DNA of 64,000 bases from Pseudomonas viridiflava. Its GTDB lineage: Bacteria > Pseudomonadota > Gammaproteobacteria > Pseudomonadales > Pseudomonadaceae. Below the pieces are notes generated by a model. The model was not told the DNA's origin and did not search any database. It saw nothing but the letters and a program-made list of their open reading frames with translations. Shown one piece after another: positions 46,026 through 55,681 of the stretch (position 1 is the first letter of the stretch; each line of letters starts with the position of its first letter). Made by a program: the position numbers and the translations under genes. The stretch is from NCBI RefSeq assembly GCF_900583165.1, contig NZ_UTKY01000031.1, forward strand, positions 186,001 to 250,000, in the 5' to 3' direction.

Positions 46026-48077
46026 TCAGATGATTGCGGCGTTATTACGCTCCGCCTGCTTTAAAAAAGCCGCCAACTCCCGTGCCTGCAAGGGTTTGCT
46101 GTAGTGGTAACCCTGACCCTCATGGCAGCCTTCAGACACGATGTACGCTTCTTGTTCGGCGGTCTCCACGCCTTCGGCAATCACCTGCATGCCCAGGCTT
46201 TTACCCAGTTGGATAATTGCGCGCACGATGGTGGCATCGTCGTCATCGTCCAACAGGTCCTGAACGAAGCTCTTATCGATCTTGATCTTGTCCAGGGGCA
46301 GGCTTTTGAGATAGCTCAACGACGAATAGCCAGTGCCAAAATCATCAATCGCGATCAACGCCCCGGAGCGCCGCAGGCTCAGCAAGTGCTGGGCGGCGGT
46401 GCTGATGTCTTCCATCAGGCCGGTTTCGGTAACTTCCAGTTCCAGGCTGCGCGGTGGCAGGCGGTAGATCTGCATCAAGTTATTCACCACGCGTGGCAGC
46501 TCGGCGTGGTGCAGCTGCACAGTGGAGAGATTGACCGCCATGCGCAGGTCGCTGAAGCCTTGGTCATGCCATTCGCGCAGTTGCCGGCAGGCTTGGTCCA
46601 GCACCCACTCGCCAATCGGGATGATGGTGCCGTTCTGCTCCGCCAGCGGGATGAACAGGTCTGGCGGTACCAGCCCATGCTCCGGGTGCTGCCAGCGGAT
46701 CAGCGCTTCAACGCCCACCACGCGGTGATCGCGATAGCTAATCTGCGGCTGGTACACCAGATGGAATTGGTCGCGGCCGAGGGCGTCGCGCAGGTCTTTT
46801 TCCAGTTCGCGGCGGCGGCGCATTTCGCTGTCGACGCTGGCGATATAGAACTGATAGCGGTTGCGCGACCGGGTCTTGGCCAGGGTCATGGTCTGTTCGG
46901 CTTTTTGCAGCAACTTCTCGGTGCTGTCGCCGTCTTCGGGAAACAGGGTGATGCCAATGGTCGCGCGCAGGCGGATGCCTTCGTGGTCGAGGGGGAACTC
47001 CGCTTCCAGGTCGTCGAGGATGCTCTGCGCCAACTCCGCTGCTTCGTAGGGCTGGTCGATATCAGCCTGCACCAGCGCGAACTGGTCGCCACCCAAACGG
47101 GCCAGGGCTCCAAGGCGACCACTGTGAGCGCGCAATCGGTCGGCCAATGCCAGCAGCAGTTTGTCGCCGGCCTGGTAGGTGAACTGTTCGTTGACGCTTT
47201 TGAAGTCGTCCAGGCCTACGCACAACACGGCAACGCGGCGTTGCCGGCGGCCGGCGTCGATGAGGATCTTGTCCAGTTGCTCCTGCAGTTTCTGGCGGTT
47301 CGGCAGGCCGGTGAGAAAATCGTACTGGGCCATGCGCAGCAGGCTGCTTTCCGCTTCGTGGCGCAGGTGGGTGTTACGTTCGATGGACTCGAGCAACTGG
47401 TTGGCGGTGTTGATCCATAGCCCTAGCTCGTTACGCTCGTGACCCTTGAGCAGGGGGATTTTGTGTTCACTCGGCCGGTCCGGGTTGATCGCGGTCAAGT
47501 GCTCGATGATTCGCGACAGGGGTTTGGTCAGCAGCCAGTGATAGACCAGGTACAGCACCAGGCCCATGGCCAACGCGCGCAGCACCCCGGAAATGAAGAT
47601 GATCACCGAGTTGACGATAAACCCTTGGCCGTAGGTGGCCGTGTCCAGGGTGATGCTCAGGTCGCCGTAGTACTCGCTGTACGGACCCTTGCCTACCAGC
47701 GGGGTGGTAAAGGTGCGTTCCTGGCCAAGAATCAGGTCGGTCAGCCAGCGGCTGGGGGCCTGCTGCAGCGCGCGGCTTTTCTCCGCCAGCATGGTTTCAT
47801 TGGGATGGCCAATGGAGGCCATGCGCACGGCATCGTCCTGGAATAGGCCCTCAATGACCTGCATGCCCATCTCGCGATCCAGGCTATAGACGGCCTGGGT
47901 CGAGGGGTCGCGAAACATGTCGAGGATGCGCTGCGCATCACCGGCCACGGCCTGGCGCGTCTTGTAGGCATCAAAGACGATCTGCGCCACGCTCAGTGCC
48001 ACGCCCACGATCAATGCCGATAAAAGCACGACCCGTAGCAACTTCACCGACAAGCTGTTTTTGAGTTCCAGCTTCAA
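46026..48077 (-). CDS. bifA: BifA, membrane c-di-GMP phosphodiesterase
   Basis: This 683-residue protein has TM1 at about 13-33, a periplasmic domain, TM2 at about 155-178, a degenerate GGDEF domain and an EAL domain. The cyclase site reads GGDQF (ARLGGDQFALVQ), as in BifA of P. aeruginosa. The EAL motif (GVEALIRWQHPEHG), DDFGTGYSSL and EGVET are intact, so the protein should degrade c-di-GMP, lowering biofilm and raising motility. The neighbour sodB and then argO/argP repeat the P. aeruginosa order. Confidence 0.93.
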   Translation of the reverse strand: MKLELKNSLSVKLLRVVLLSALIVGVALSVAQIVFDAYKTRQAVAGDAQRILDMFRDPSTQAVYSLDREMGMQVIEGLFQDDAVRMASIGHPNETMLAEKSRALQQAPSRWLTDLILGQERTFTTPLVGKGPYSEYYGDLSITLDTATYGQGFIVNSVIIFISGVLRALAMGLVLYLVYHWLLTKPLSRIIEHLTAINPDRPSEHKIPLLKGHERNELGLWINTANQLLESIERNTHLRHEAESSLLRMAQYDFLTGLPNRQKLQEQLDKILIDAGRRQRRVAVLCVGLDDFKSVNEQFTYQAGDKLLLALADRLRAHSGRLGALARLGGDQFALVQADIDQPYEAAELAQSILDDLEAEFPLDHEGIRLRATIGITLFPEDGDSTEKLLQKAEQTMTLAKTRSRNRYQFYIASVDSEMRRRRELEKDLRDALGRDQFHLVYQPQISYRDHRVVGVEALIRWQHPEHGLVPPDLFIPLAEQNGTIIPIGEWVLDQACRQLREWHDQGFSDLRMAVNLSTVQLHHAELPRVVNNLMQIYRLPPRSLELEVTETGLMEDISTAAQHLLSLRRSGALIAIDDFGTGYSSLSYLKSLPLDKIKIDKSFVQDLLDDDDDATIVRAIIQLGKSLGMQVIAEGVETAEQEAYIVSEGCHEGQGYHYSKPLQARELAAFLKQAERNNAAII

Positions 48078-48218
48078 AGGGGCATTCCTTGTCTCATGCG
48101 GGTGGCCTCAATATGCCATGAGTATTGGCAATCCCGTGATGGCAGTCAAAGGGACATTACAGCGGACACTTCCAGGAAGTTGGCAAGGTGGTCAGTTTTG
48201 CTGAATCGCGCCCATGAA

Positions 48219-48245
48219 AAAGCCCGGCAAGGGCCGGGCTTTTTC
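48219..48245. terminator. Bidirectional terminator behind sodB
   Basis: AGCCCGGC-AAGG-GCCGGGCT with flanking A and T runs lies about 20 bp behind the sodB stop, between sodB and bifA. Confidence 0.92.
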
Positions 48246-48260
48246 TACTGCAAGCGTTGC

Positions 48261-48857
48261 TTAGGCAGTGAAGGTCTTGCCTTCGAACTGCTCAGCCACG
48301 AACTTCCAGTTGACCAGATTCCAGAACGCTTCCACATACTTTGGACGCACGTTGCGGTAGTCGATGTAGTAGGCATGTTCCCACACGTCGCAGGTCAGCA
48401 GCGGGGTGTCGCCGCTGGTCAGCGGGTTGCCGGCGCCGATGGTGCTGGCCAGGGCCAGGGAACCGTCAGCCTTTTTCACCAGCCAGCCCCAACCGGAACC
48501 GAAGGTGCCGACTGAAGTCTTGGTGAACTCTTCCTTGAACTTGTCGAACGAACCGAACGCAGCGTTGATGGCTTCAGCCAGTGCGCCGGTAGGTTGGCCG
48601 CCGGCGTTTGGCGCCAGGCAGTTCCAGTAGAACGTGTGGTTCCAGACCTGAGCGGCGTTGTTGAAGATGCCGCCCGAAGAGGATTTAACGATCTCTTCCA
48701 GGGTCTTGCCTTCGAACTCGGTGCCTGGCACCAGGTTGTTCAGGTTCACGACGTAGGTGTTGTGGTGCTTGTCGTGGTGGAATTCCAAGGTTTCCTTGGA
48801 AATGTGCGGCTGCAGGGCATCGTGTGCGTAGGGCAGCGGCGGCAATTCGAAAGCCAT
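48261..48857 (-). CDS. sodB: SodB, iron superoxide dismutase
   Basis: This 198-residue Fe-SOD has metal ligands in [24 protein letters not shown] and [13 protein letters not shown]. The start [15 protein letters not shown] is preceded by AGGAG and was chosen over a longer frame. The Gly/Gln pattern ([16 protein letters not shown]) fits the iron form. Confidence 0.97.
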   Translation of the reverse strand: MAFELPPLPYAHDALQPHISKETLEFHHDKHHNTYVVNLNNLVPGTEFEGKTLEEIVKSSSGGIFNNAAQVWNHTFYWNCLAPNAGGQPTGALAEAINAAFGSFDKFKEEFTKTSVGTFGSGWGWLVKKADGSLALASTIGAGNPLTSGDTPLLTCDVWEHAYYIDYRNVRPKYVEAFWNLVNWKFVAEQFEGKTFTA

Positions 48858-49035
48858 GATGATTCTCCTAATCAGGTCAGTTGCGGTGAGCGCAAGGCCG
48901 ATCACGGGCGGCCAAACAAGCGCCGGGGAGTTTGTACTCTTTGCGGCGCAGGGGCAGGATCATAGCACCGGGGGTGCGGCAAAACCACGCAACAACTGTG
49001 TGGGATAGAGGTTCCAGAGCGTTTTGGAATATTCC

Positions 49036-49635
49036 CTACGCCGCGATCAATTGGTACGCCACGCCGAACATCATCGCGGCGACCAGCAGGTCCAACAGGC
49101 GCCACGTCGCCGGGCGTGCCAACCAGGGCGCCAACCATGCTGCGCCAAGGGCCAGGGTGGCGAACCACAGGAATGACGCGCTGGCGGCACCTGCAACGTA
49201 GGCACCGGGTTCAGTTTGTTGCGCGCCCAGCGAGCCGATCAGCAGCACCGTATCCAGATACACATGAGGGTTGAGCAATGTGACCGCCAGTGCACTGAGC
49301 AGCACCGCGCGCAGGGAACGTTTCTTGGCGCTGTCCCCTTGATTGAGGCTCTGATTGGAAAATGCCCGACGCAGCGCCAAGGTGCCGTACCACAATAAAA
49401 AGGCAGCGCCACCCCAGCGGGCGATGCCCAGCAGGATCGGACTATGGGCCAATACCGTGGCCAGCCCGAATACGCCGGCGGCCACCAACAATGCGTCACA
49501 AATCACACACAGGGCTGCAACGGGCAAGTGATGTTCGCGACGCAAACTTTGAGCCAGCACGAATGCGTTCTGTGTACCGATTGCCATGATCAGGCCGAGG
49601 GCCACCAGCAATCCGTTCATATAGCTTTGCCACAT
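49036..49635 (-). CDS. argO: ArgO/LysE-type basic amino acid exporter
   Basis: This 199-residue LysE-family protein has six membrane helices (GLIMAIGTQNAFVLAQSLRREH, LLNPHVYLDTVLLIGSLGAQ). It exports arginine and lysine analogs in E. coli. It is divergent from argP, which encodes its activator in other bacteria; the 91-bp gap between them is AT-rich and should contain both promoters. Confidence 0.92.
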   Translation of the reverse strand: MWQSYMNGLLVALGLIMAIGTQNAFVLAQSLRREHHLPVAALCVICDALLVAAGVFGLATVLAHSPILLGIARWGGAAFLLWYGTLALRRAFSNQSLNQGDSAKKRSLRAVLLSALAVTLLNPHVYLDTVLLIGSLGAQQTEPGAYVAGAASASFLWFATLALGAAWLAPWLARPATWRLLDLLVAAMMFGVAYQLIAA

Positions 49636-49726
49636 ACAAAAAGATCCTCTAAACGATGCTGGTCATTTTCAGGGCCAAGGCTGTATAAGAAAAACCAATA
49701 TTGCTGATCGCTCATTAGAGAAACTG

Positions 49727-50620
49727 ATGTTCGACTATAAATTGCTTTCCGCGTTGGCAGCGGTGGTGGAACAGGCCGGCTTCGAACGCGGCGCCCAGGT
49801 GCTGGGGTTGTCGCAGTCGGCGATCTCCCAGCGCATCAAGCTGCTTGAAGCGCGAGTGGGTCAGCCCGTGTTGATACGTGCCACGCCGCCGACGCCCACC
49901 GACATCGGCCGACGCCTGCTCAATCACGTGCAACAGGTGCGCCTGCTGGAGCGCGACCTGCAAAGCCAGGTGCCGGCGCTGGATGAGGAGGGCATGCCCG
50001 AACGCCTGCGTATCGCCCTGAACGCTGACAGCCTGGCCACATGGTGGGCCGTGGCGGTCAGCGATTTCTGCGCCGAGCAACACTTGCTGCTGGACTTGGT
50101 GGTCGAAGACCAGACCGTCGGCCTCAAGCGCATGCGTGCCGGGGAAGTGGCCGCCTGCATCTGTGCCAGCGAGCGTCCGGTGGCGGGCGCTCGCAGCCTG
50201 TTGTTGGGTGCCATGCGCTATCGGGCATTGGCCAGCCCGGCTTTTATAGCGCGGCATTTCCCTAACGGTGTGCGCGCCGATCAGTTGGCCCGTACCCCGG
50301 CCCTGGTGTTCGGTCCGGATGATTTCCTGCAACACCGTTATCTGGCGTCCCTCGGTGTGGACGGTGGTTTCGAACATCATTTATGCCCCTCGTCCGAAGG
50401 GTTTATCCGCCTGACCGAAGCCGGCCTGGGCTGGGGCCTGGTGCCGGAGTTGCAGGTGCGCGACCAATTGGAAAAAGGCGTATTGGTGGAGTTATTGCCA
50501 GATAAGCCCATCGATGTGCCGTTGTACTGGCATCATTGGCGCAGTGGTGGGCAACTGTTGGGCTTGTTGACTGACCATCTGGCTCAGGCGTGCGGGCAAT
50601 GGTTGGTGCCGTTGGAGTGA
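49727..50620 (+). CDS. argP: ArgP (IciA), LysR-family regulator
   Basis: This 297-residue LysR-type regulator has an N-terminal helix-turn-helix (LSALAAVVEQAGFERGAQVLGLSQSAISQRIKLLEARVGQPVLIR) and the substrate-binding domain (about 90-295). The HTH start pattern and the divergent argO gene identify it as ArgP, which activates argO with arginine as the effector. Confidence 0.93.
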   Translation: MFDYKLLSALAAVVEQAGFERGAQVLGLSQSAISQRIKLLEARVGQPVLIRATPPTPTDIGRRLLNHVQQVRLLERDLQSQVPALDEEGMPERLRIALNADSLATWWAVAVSDFCAEQHLLLDLVVEDQTVGLKRMRAGEVAACICASERPVAGARSLLLGAMRYRALASPAFIARHFPNGVRADQLARTPALVFGPDDFLQHRYLASLGVDGGFEHHLCPSSEGFIRLTEAGLGWGLVPELQVRDQLEKGVLVELLPDKPIDVPLYWHHWRSGGQLLGLLTDHLAQACGQWLVPLE

Positions 50621-50672
50621 TGGCGGGCGTCAAGGCAACAGCGATGAAAAACGAAAGAACACGGGGTAATAC

Positions 50673-51671
50673 ATGAAAATTCTGGTCACCGGCGCAAGCG
50701 GCTTCATCGGCGGGCGCTTTGCGCGTTTCGCCCTGGAGCAGGGCCTGGACGTGCGGGTCAACGGGCGCCGTGCCGAGGGTGTAGAGCACCTGGTGAGACG
50801 TGGCGCCGAGTTTATCCAGGGTGATCTGAATGATGCCGACCTGGTGCGTCACCTGTGCCGCGATGTCGAAGCCGTGGTGCATTGCGCGGGCGCCGTCGGG
50901 CTGTGGGGCAAGTATCAGGACTTCCATCAAGGCAATGTGCTGGTGACTGAAAATGTGGTCGAAGCCTGCCTCAAGCAGCACGTTGGTCGGCTGGTGCACT
51001 TGTCTTCACCGTCAATCTACTTCGATGGCCGCGACCATCTGGGCCTCACCGAAGAGCACGTGCCCAAGCGCTTCAAGCATCCGTATGCGGCCACCAAATA
51101 CTTGGCCGAGCAGAAGGTGTTTGGCGCCCAGGAGTTTGGCCTTGAAGTCATCGCGTTGCGCCCGCGTTTTGTCACGGGGGCCGGGGATATGAGCATCTTC
51201 CCGCGCCTGCTTAAAATGCAGCGCAAGAACCGCCTGGCCATCGTCGGCGACGGCCTGAATAAAGTCGATTTCACCAGCGTGCACAACCTCAACGAAGCCT
51301 TGCTCAGCAGCTTGCTCGCCCCAGGTTCTGCACTGGGCCGCGCCTACAACATCAGCAACGGTACGCCGGTGCCGGTGTGGGATGTGGTGAACTATGTGAT
51401 GCGACAAATGGAACTGCCCCAGGTAACCCGTTACCGCTCCTACGGCTTGTCCTACAGCGTGGCCGCGCTGAACGAAGCCTTTTGTGCGATGTGGCCCGGC
51501 CGACCGGAGCCCGCGTTATCGCGCTTGGGCATGCAGGTCATGAACAAAGATTTCACCTTGGATATCAGCCGGGCCAGGCATTATCTGGACTATGAGCCCA
51601 AGGTCAGCCTGTGGACCGCCCTCGACGAGTTTTGCAGTTGGTGGAAAGCCCAGGACCCAGGGTTCAAGTAA
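50673..51671 (+). CDS. NAD-dependent epimerase/dehydratase, 3-beta-HSD-like
   Basis: This 332-residue extended SDR protein has the NAD-binding TGASGFIGGRF at the N-terminus, AVVHCAGAVGLWG, and the catalytic YxxxK in HPYAATKYLAEQ with the upstream Ser (LSSPSIYFDG). It resembles the 3-beta-hydroxysteroid dehydrogenase/OleD-type branch. Substrate is unknown. It follows argP by 52 bp on the same strand. Confidence 0.87.
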   Translation: MKILVTGASGFIGGRFARFALEQGLDVRVNGRRAEGVEHLVRRGAEFIQGDLNDADLVRHLCRDVEAVVHCAGAVGLWGKYQDFHQGNVLVTENVVEACLKQHVGRLVHLSSPSIYFDGRDHLGLTEEHVPKRFKHPYAATKYLAEQKVFGAQEFGLEVIALRPRFVTGAGDMSIFPRLLKMQRKNRLAIVGDGLNKVDFTSVHNLNEALLSSLLAPGSALGRAYNISNGTPVPVWDVVNYVMRQMELPQVTRYRSYGLSYSVAALNEAFCAMWPGRPEPALSRLGMQVMNKDFTLDISRARHYLDYEPKVSLWTALDEFCSWWKAQDPGFK

Positions 51672-51798
51672 GCTCACAACCAGCAACATATCGGGAACCG
51701 AATCTGTGGTTCTCGGTCGATCAGTGCGACAGGAACGCGGTTTATACTTGCGCCGCTCGGCTTTCCAGCTCGCCACCTTACCGATTCAGGGTTGATTC

Positions 51799-52644
51799 AT
51801 GCGCAACGATGCTAAAGACGACTTCGACAACGTTCCCAGCCTGCGGGCCGATCTTGGGGATGACGATGATTTCGAACTCACGCCTGCCACCTCGGTGCGT
51901 TCGCGCAACACGCCTGTGGTCAAGGTCAAGAGCGCCAGCACCGGCCCGCTGTGGGCCTTGATCGGCGCGCTGCTGATTGCCTTTGCGGGCCTGGCCTGGT
52001 GGAGCTTCCAGCAGATTTCCCTAATGGGCCAGCAACTGGTGGCCACTCAGGAAAGCTTTGCGCGCATCAGCGAAGAAGCGGCGGGGCGCCTGCAGGACAT
52101 TTCCGGCAAGGTCGTGGCCAGTGAGGCCAGCGTGAACAACGGCAGTGAAGCGCTGAAACTGCAGATCAAGCAGCTGGAAACTCAATTGCTCGAACAGGGC
52201 AAGCAGCAAGTTGGCGTGGCTGGCCAGGCCACCGAACTGGATAAGCGCCTGGCGCAGATGACTGCCAGCACCAGCGAGCTGTCCAGCGCCAACAGCGAGC
52301 TGCAAGGCCAGGTGCAGGCGCTGACTGACGCCGTGGCGACCCTAAAGGCAGCCCAAGGCGATGCGGGCAAGCGGGATACCGAACTCAAGGAACTGGCCGC
52401 CGACGTCGCCGCGCTGAAGAAACAAGGCAACCCAAGCGCCGCCATCGCTCGTCTCGAACAGGACTTGGTGGTGTTGAAGAGTGCCCAGGACAGCCAGCCG
52501 GTCAACAGCGATGCGCCGACGAATAAAGAGTTTGATGTGTTCCGCATCCAGACCACGCGCAATATCACCACCTTGCAGAGCCAGGTGCAGAACCTGCAGC
52601 AGCAATTGAATGCACCCGCGAAGGTAACGCCGCTCGGTCAATGA
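51799..52644 (+). CDS. Membrane-anchored coiled-coil protein, unknown function
   Basis: This 281-residue protein has an acidic cytoplasmic N-terminus, one membrane segment at about residues 50-72 (LWALIGALLIAFAGLAWWSF), and a long helical periplasmic part. The periplasmic part has heptad-like repeats (LKLQIKQLETQLLEQGKQ, LKELAADVAALKKQG) and ends in LQSQVQNLQQQLN. It may be a scaffold. It seems conserved in pseudomonads, but I know no function. Confidence 0.8.
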   Translation: MRNDAKDDFDNVPSLRADLGDDDDFELTPATSVRSRNTPVVKVKSASTGPLWALIGALLIAFAGLAWWSFQQISLMGQQLVATQESFARISEEAAGRLQDISGKVVASEASVNNGSEALKLQIKQLETQLLEQGKQQVGVAGQATELDKRLAQMTASTSELSSANSELQGQVQALTDAVATLKAAQGDAGKRDTELKELAADVAALKKQGNPSAAIARLEQDLVVLKSAQDSQPVNSDAPTNKEFDVFRIQTTRNITTLQSQVQNLQQQLNAPAKVTPLGQ

Positions 52645-52648
52645 CCGC

Positions 52649-52736
52649 GTGGGAGGGGGCTTGCCCCCGATTGCAGTGTGTCAGCCGACAGATGCAGTGG
52701 CTGATACTCAGCTATCGGGAGCAAGCCCCCTCCCAC
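52649..52736. repeat. REPIN copy 9
   Basis: Inverted arms GTGGGAGGGGGCTTGCCCCCGAT and ATCGGGAGCAAGCCCCCTCCCAC start 5 bp behind the stop of the coiled-coil gene. The arms differ by one stem change. Confidence 0.9.
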
Positions 52737-52772
52737 AAAATGCCCTCCACACATTTGGATTTGTCACTGGCT

Positions 52773-52856
52773 GGTGACATTTCCCTTGCCCTTCGTGACT
52801 TACCCCCCACCCCGCCCTTGTTTAGACTCTGGTCATCCCGCAAACAATAATAAGGG
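52773..52856 (+). promoter_or_regulatory. Promoter-like block A and CA motif ahead of the AGE epimerase gene
   Basis: The block from GGTGACATTT (52773) through a CCCTTxGTxAC element to a -10-like TAGACT (52823-52828) is repeated ahead of gtsA at 54118. AACAATAATAAGGG (52843-52856) is an AAnAAnAA motif overlapping the ribosome site, as in Crc/Hfq targets. Confidence 0.55.
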
Positions 52857-52862
52857 CCACCC

Positions 52863-54122
52863 ATGACCATCCAACCACTGCCTGCCAGCAGTTGGCTGAA
52901 CGCACCTGCCCACCACGCCTGGCTCGCCGCCGAAGGCCAGCGCCTGCTGACATTTGCCAAGGCTTCTCGCTTGCCTGACGGTTTCGGCAACCTGGACGAC
53001 AAAGGCCAATTGCCGGCCACTGCCCACGCCGAAACCATGAACACCGCCCGCATGACCCACAGCTTCGCCATGGCCCATGCCATGGGGCTTCCCGGGTATG
53101 CCGACTTGGTAGCCCACGGTGTCGCGGCCCTCAGTGGCCCGTTGAAGGATGCCGAGCATGGCGGCTGGTTCGCCACTCCCCACGCCCTCGATGGCAACCG
53201 GGGTAAAGCCGCTTATCTGCACGCATTCGTAGCCCTGGCCGCCAGCTCGGCAGTGGTGGCTGGCGCGGCCGGGGCGCAAACGCTTTTGAACGATGCTATC
53301 CATATCATCGACCAGTTCTTCTGGAGCGAAGGGGAGGGCGTGATGCTCGAATCTTTCGCCCAGGACTGGAGCGGCGTCGAAGCCTACCGGGGCGCCAACA
53401 GCAATATGCACGCCACCGAAGCCTTCCTCGCGCTGGCCGACGTCACCGGCGACACGCGCTGGCTGGACCGTGCGCTGCGCATCGTCGAGCGGGTGATCCA
53501 TACCCACGCTGGCGCGAACCATTTTATGGTGATCGAACATTTCGACGTCCAATGGCAACCGGTACTCGGTTACAACGAAGACAACCCCGCCGACGGCTTT
53601 CGTCCCTACGGCATCACCCCCGGCCATGGTTTCGAATGGGCCCGCCTGGTGCTGCACCTAGAAGCCGCTCGCCAGCGCGCCGGGCTGGCCACGCCGGGCT
53701 GGCTGCTCACCGACGCCCGAGGCCTGTTCGCCAGCGCCTGCGAATACGCCTGGGCCGTCGACGGTGCCCCCGGCATCGTCTATACCCTCGACTGGAACCA
53801 TCGCCCGGTGGTACGCGAGCGCCTCCACTGGACTCACGCCGAAGCCAGCGCCGCCGCCCAAGCTTTGCTCAAACGCACTGGCGAGTTGCACTACGAAACC
53901 TGGTACCGACGCTTCTGGGAGTTTTGCGAAACCCACTTTATCGACCGTGCTCACGGTAGCTGGCACCACGAACTCAGCCCACACAACCAACCCAGCAGCA
54001 ACATCTGGGGCGGTAAGCCAGACCTGTACCATGCCTGGCAAGCGGTTCTACTGCCTGCGCTACCGTTGGCGCCAAGCATGGCCAGTGCATTGGGGGCCGG
54101 AGCTTATGTCACCAAGTGGTGA
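52863..54122 (+). CDS. AGE-family epimerase/isomerase (mannose isomerase type)
   Basis: This 419-residue N-acylglucosamine 2-epimerase-family protein has an (alpha/alpha)6 barrel. Conserved pieces are MNTARMTHSFAMAHAMG, ANSNMHATEAFLALADVTGD, VLEHFD-like MVIEHFDVQWQPV, TPGHGFEWARLVLHLE and IWGGKPDLYHAWQAVLLP. Members such as YihS and mannose isomerase of P. cichorii convert mannose and fructose. The gene lies directly upstream of gtsABCD and shares a promoter-like block with gtsA, so it is probably part of the same sugar regulon. Confidence 0.85.
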   Translation: MTIQPLPASSWLNAPAHHAWLAAEGQRLLTFAKASRLPDGFGNLDDKGQLPATAHAETMNTARMTHSFAMAHAMGLPGYADLVAHGVAALSGPLKDAEHGGWFATPHALDGNRGKAAYLHAFVALAASSAVVAGAAGAQTLLNDAIHIIDQFFWSEGEGVMLESFAQDWSGVEAYRGANSNMHATEAFLALADVTGDTRWLDRALRIVERVIHTHAGANHFMVIEHFDVQWQPVLGYNEDNPADGFRPYGITPGHGFEWARLVLHLEAARQRAGLATPGWLLTDARGLFASACEYAWAVDGAPGIVYTLDWNHRPVVRERLHWTHAEASAAAQALLKRTGELHYETWYRRFWEFCETHFIDRAHGSWHHELSPHNQPSSNIWGGKPDLYHAWQAVLLPALPLAPSMASALGAGAYVTKW

Positions 54123-54219
54123 CATTTGTACGTCCCTTTGTTACCTGCGCCCTAAACATCCCTGTTTAAACTCCGTGCAGCGCAAGCTCTAGACTTGCAT
54201 GCATAACAACAAAAAAAGG
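54118..54219 (+). promoter_or_regulatory. Promoter-like block B and CA motif ahead of gtsA
   Basis: GGTGACATTT starts in the last codons of the AGE gene. CCCTTTGTTAC and a -10-like TAAACT (54167-54172) follow, matching block A with one indel. AACAACAAAAAAAGG (54205-54219) next to the gtsA ribosome site is an AAnAAnAA motif. Confidence 0.55.
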
Positions 54220-54226
54220 TACTCAG

Positions 54227-55513
54227 ATGAACGCGATTAATCGCCTCGCCGTCGCTATTTCCATTGCCTCGTTGTTTCCCCTCACTGCGTTTTCAGCCGA
54301 CTCCAAAGGTACGGTTGAAGTGGTGCATTGGTGGACTTCTGGCGGTGAGAAAGCGGCTGTAGATGTCCTGAAGGCCCAAGTTGAGAAAGACGGCTTCACC
54401 TGGAAAGACGGTGCCGTTGCGGGTGGCGGTGGCGCTACCGCGATGACCGTACTCAAAAGCCGCGCCGTCGCCGGCAACCCGCCTGGCGTTGCCCAGATCA
54501 AAGGCCCGGACATTCAGGAATGGGCGTCCACCGGCCTGCTCGACACCGACGTGCTCAAAGACGTCGCCAAAGAAGAAAAGTGGGACTCTCTGCTCGACAA
54601 GAAAGTCTCCGATACCGTGAAGTTCGACGGTGACTACGTCGCCGTGCCGGTCAACATCCACCGCGTCAACTGGCTCTGGATCAACCCGGAAGTCTTCAAG
54701 AAAGCCGGTATCACCAAGAACCCAACCACCCTCGAAGAATTCTACGCAGCCGGCGACAAGCTCAAAGCTGCGGGCTTCATCCCGCTCGCCCACGGCGGCC
54801 AGCCTTGGCAGGACAGCACCGTGTTTGAAGCCGTGGTTCTGTCGGTCATGGGTGCCGATGGCTACAAGAAAGCCCTGGTCGACTTGGACAACGCCGCGCT
54901 GACCGGCCCGGAAATGGTCAAGTCGCTCACCGAGCTGAAGAAAGTCGCGACCTATATGGACGTCGATGGCAAAGGCCAGGACTGGAACCTCGAAGCAGGC
55001 AAGGTCATCAATGGCAAGGCTGGCATGCAGATCATGGGTGACTGGGCGAAGTCCGAATGGACCGCTGCCAAGAAAGTCGCCGGCAAGGACTACGAGTGCG
55101 TAGCCTTCCCAGGTACCGACAAAGCCTTCACCTACAACATCGACTCCCTGGCGGTGTTCAAGCAGAAAGACAAAGGCACGGCTGCTGGTCAGCAGGACAT
55201 TGCCAAAGTCGTGCTGGGTGAAAACTTCCAGAAAGTGTTCAGCATCAACAAGGGTTCGATCCCTGTGCGCAACGACATGCTGACCAAGATGGATTCCTAC
55301 GGCTTCGACTCTTGCGCGCAAACTGCCGCCAAAGACTTCCTGGCAGACGCCAAGACTGGCGGCCTGCAGCCAAGTATGGCGCACAACATGGCCACCACCC
55401 TGGCCGTGCAAGGTGCGTTCTTTGACGTCGTGACCAACTTCATCAACGACCCGAAAGCCGACCCGGCCGACACTGCCAAGAAATTGGGCGCTGCGATCAA
55501 GTCTGCCAAGTAA
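54227..55513 (+). CDS. gtsA: GtsA, glucose/mannose ABC transporter binding protein
   Basis: This periplasmic sugar-binding protein has 428 residues: a signal peptide ending LTAFSA, then [29 protein letters not shown], typical of the Pseudomonas/Thermus glucose-binding group. [20 protein letters not shown] and [12 protein letters not shown] follow. It is the first gene of gtsABCD and lies before oprB. A REPIN separates it from the permease genes, which could keep its mRNA level higher. Confidence 0.93.
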   Translation: MNAINRLAVAISIASLFPLTAFSADSKGTVEVVHWWTSGGEKAAVDVLKAQVEKDGFTWKDGAVAGGGGATAMTVLKSRAVAGNPPGVAQIKGPDIQEWASTGLLDTDVLKDVAKEEKWDSLLDKKVSDTVKFDGDYVAVPVNIHRVNWLWINPEVFKKAGITKNPTTLEEFYAAGDKLKAAGFIPLAHGGQPWQDSTVFEAVVLSVMGADGYKKALVDLDNAALTGPEMVKSLTELKKVATYMDVDGKGQDWNLEAGKVINGKAGMQIMGDWAKSEWTAAKKVAGKDYECVAFPGTDKAFTYNIDSLAVFKQKDKGTAAGQQDIAKVVLGENFQKVFSINKGSIPVRNDMLTKMDSYGFDSCAQTAAKDFLADAKTGGLQPSMAHNMATTLAVQGAFFDVVTNFINDPKADPADTAKKLGAAIKSAK

Positions 55514-55535
55514 CCTGAAACCTAAAGGCTGTCTT

Positions 55536-55638
55536 CTGTAGGAGCAAGCTTGCTCGCGAAAAACTCAAGGTCAGTGCGTTCATCCTGGATGCCCGCATTA
55601 TCGTTGAAGACCTTCGTGAGCAAGCTCGCTCCTACAGT
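55536..55638. repeat. REPIN of a second family, between gtsA and gtsB
   Basis: Arms CTGTAGGAGCAAGCTTGCTCGCGAA and TTCGTGAGCAAGCTCGCTCCTACAG surround about 54 bp. Nearly the same element, including the spacer, occurs in opposite orientation at 58591-58690. Confidence 0.88.
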
Positions 55639-55681
55639 AAAAGCGCCAGGCTAGTCCTTTTTCCCTGTATTGGATTTCCCT

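Noticed and set aside
44423..47420. Plus-strand frames of 520 and 438 codons over the imelysin and bifA genes
   Set aside because: They are antisense shadows of conserved proteins; no ribosome site or recognisable motif.
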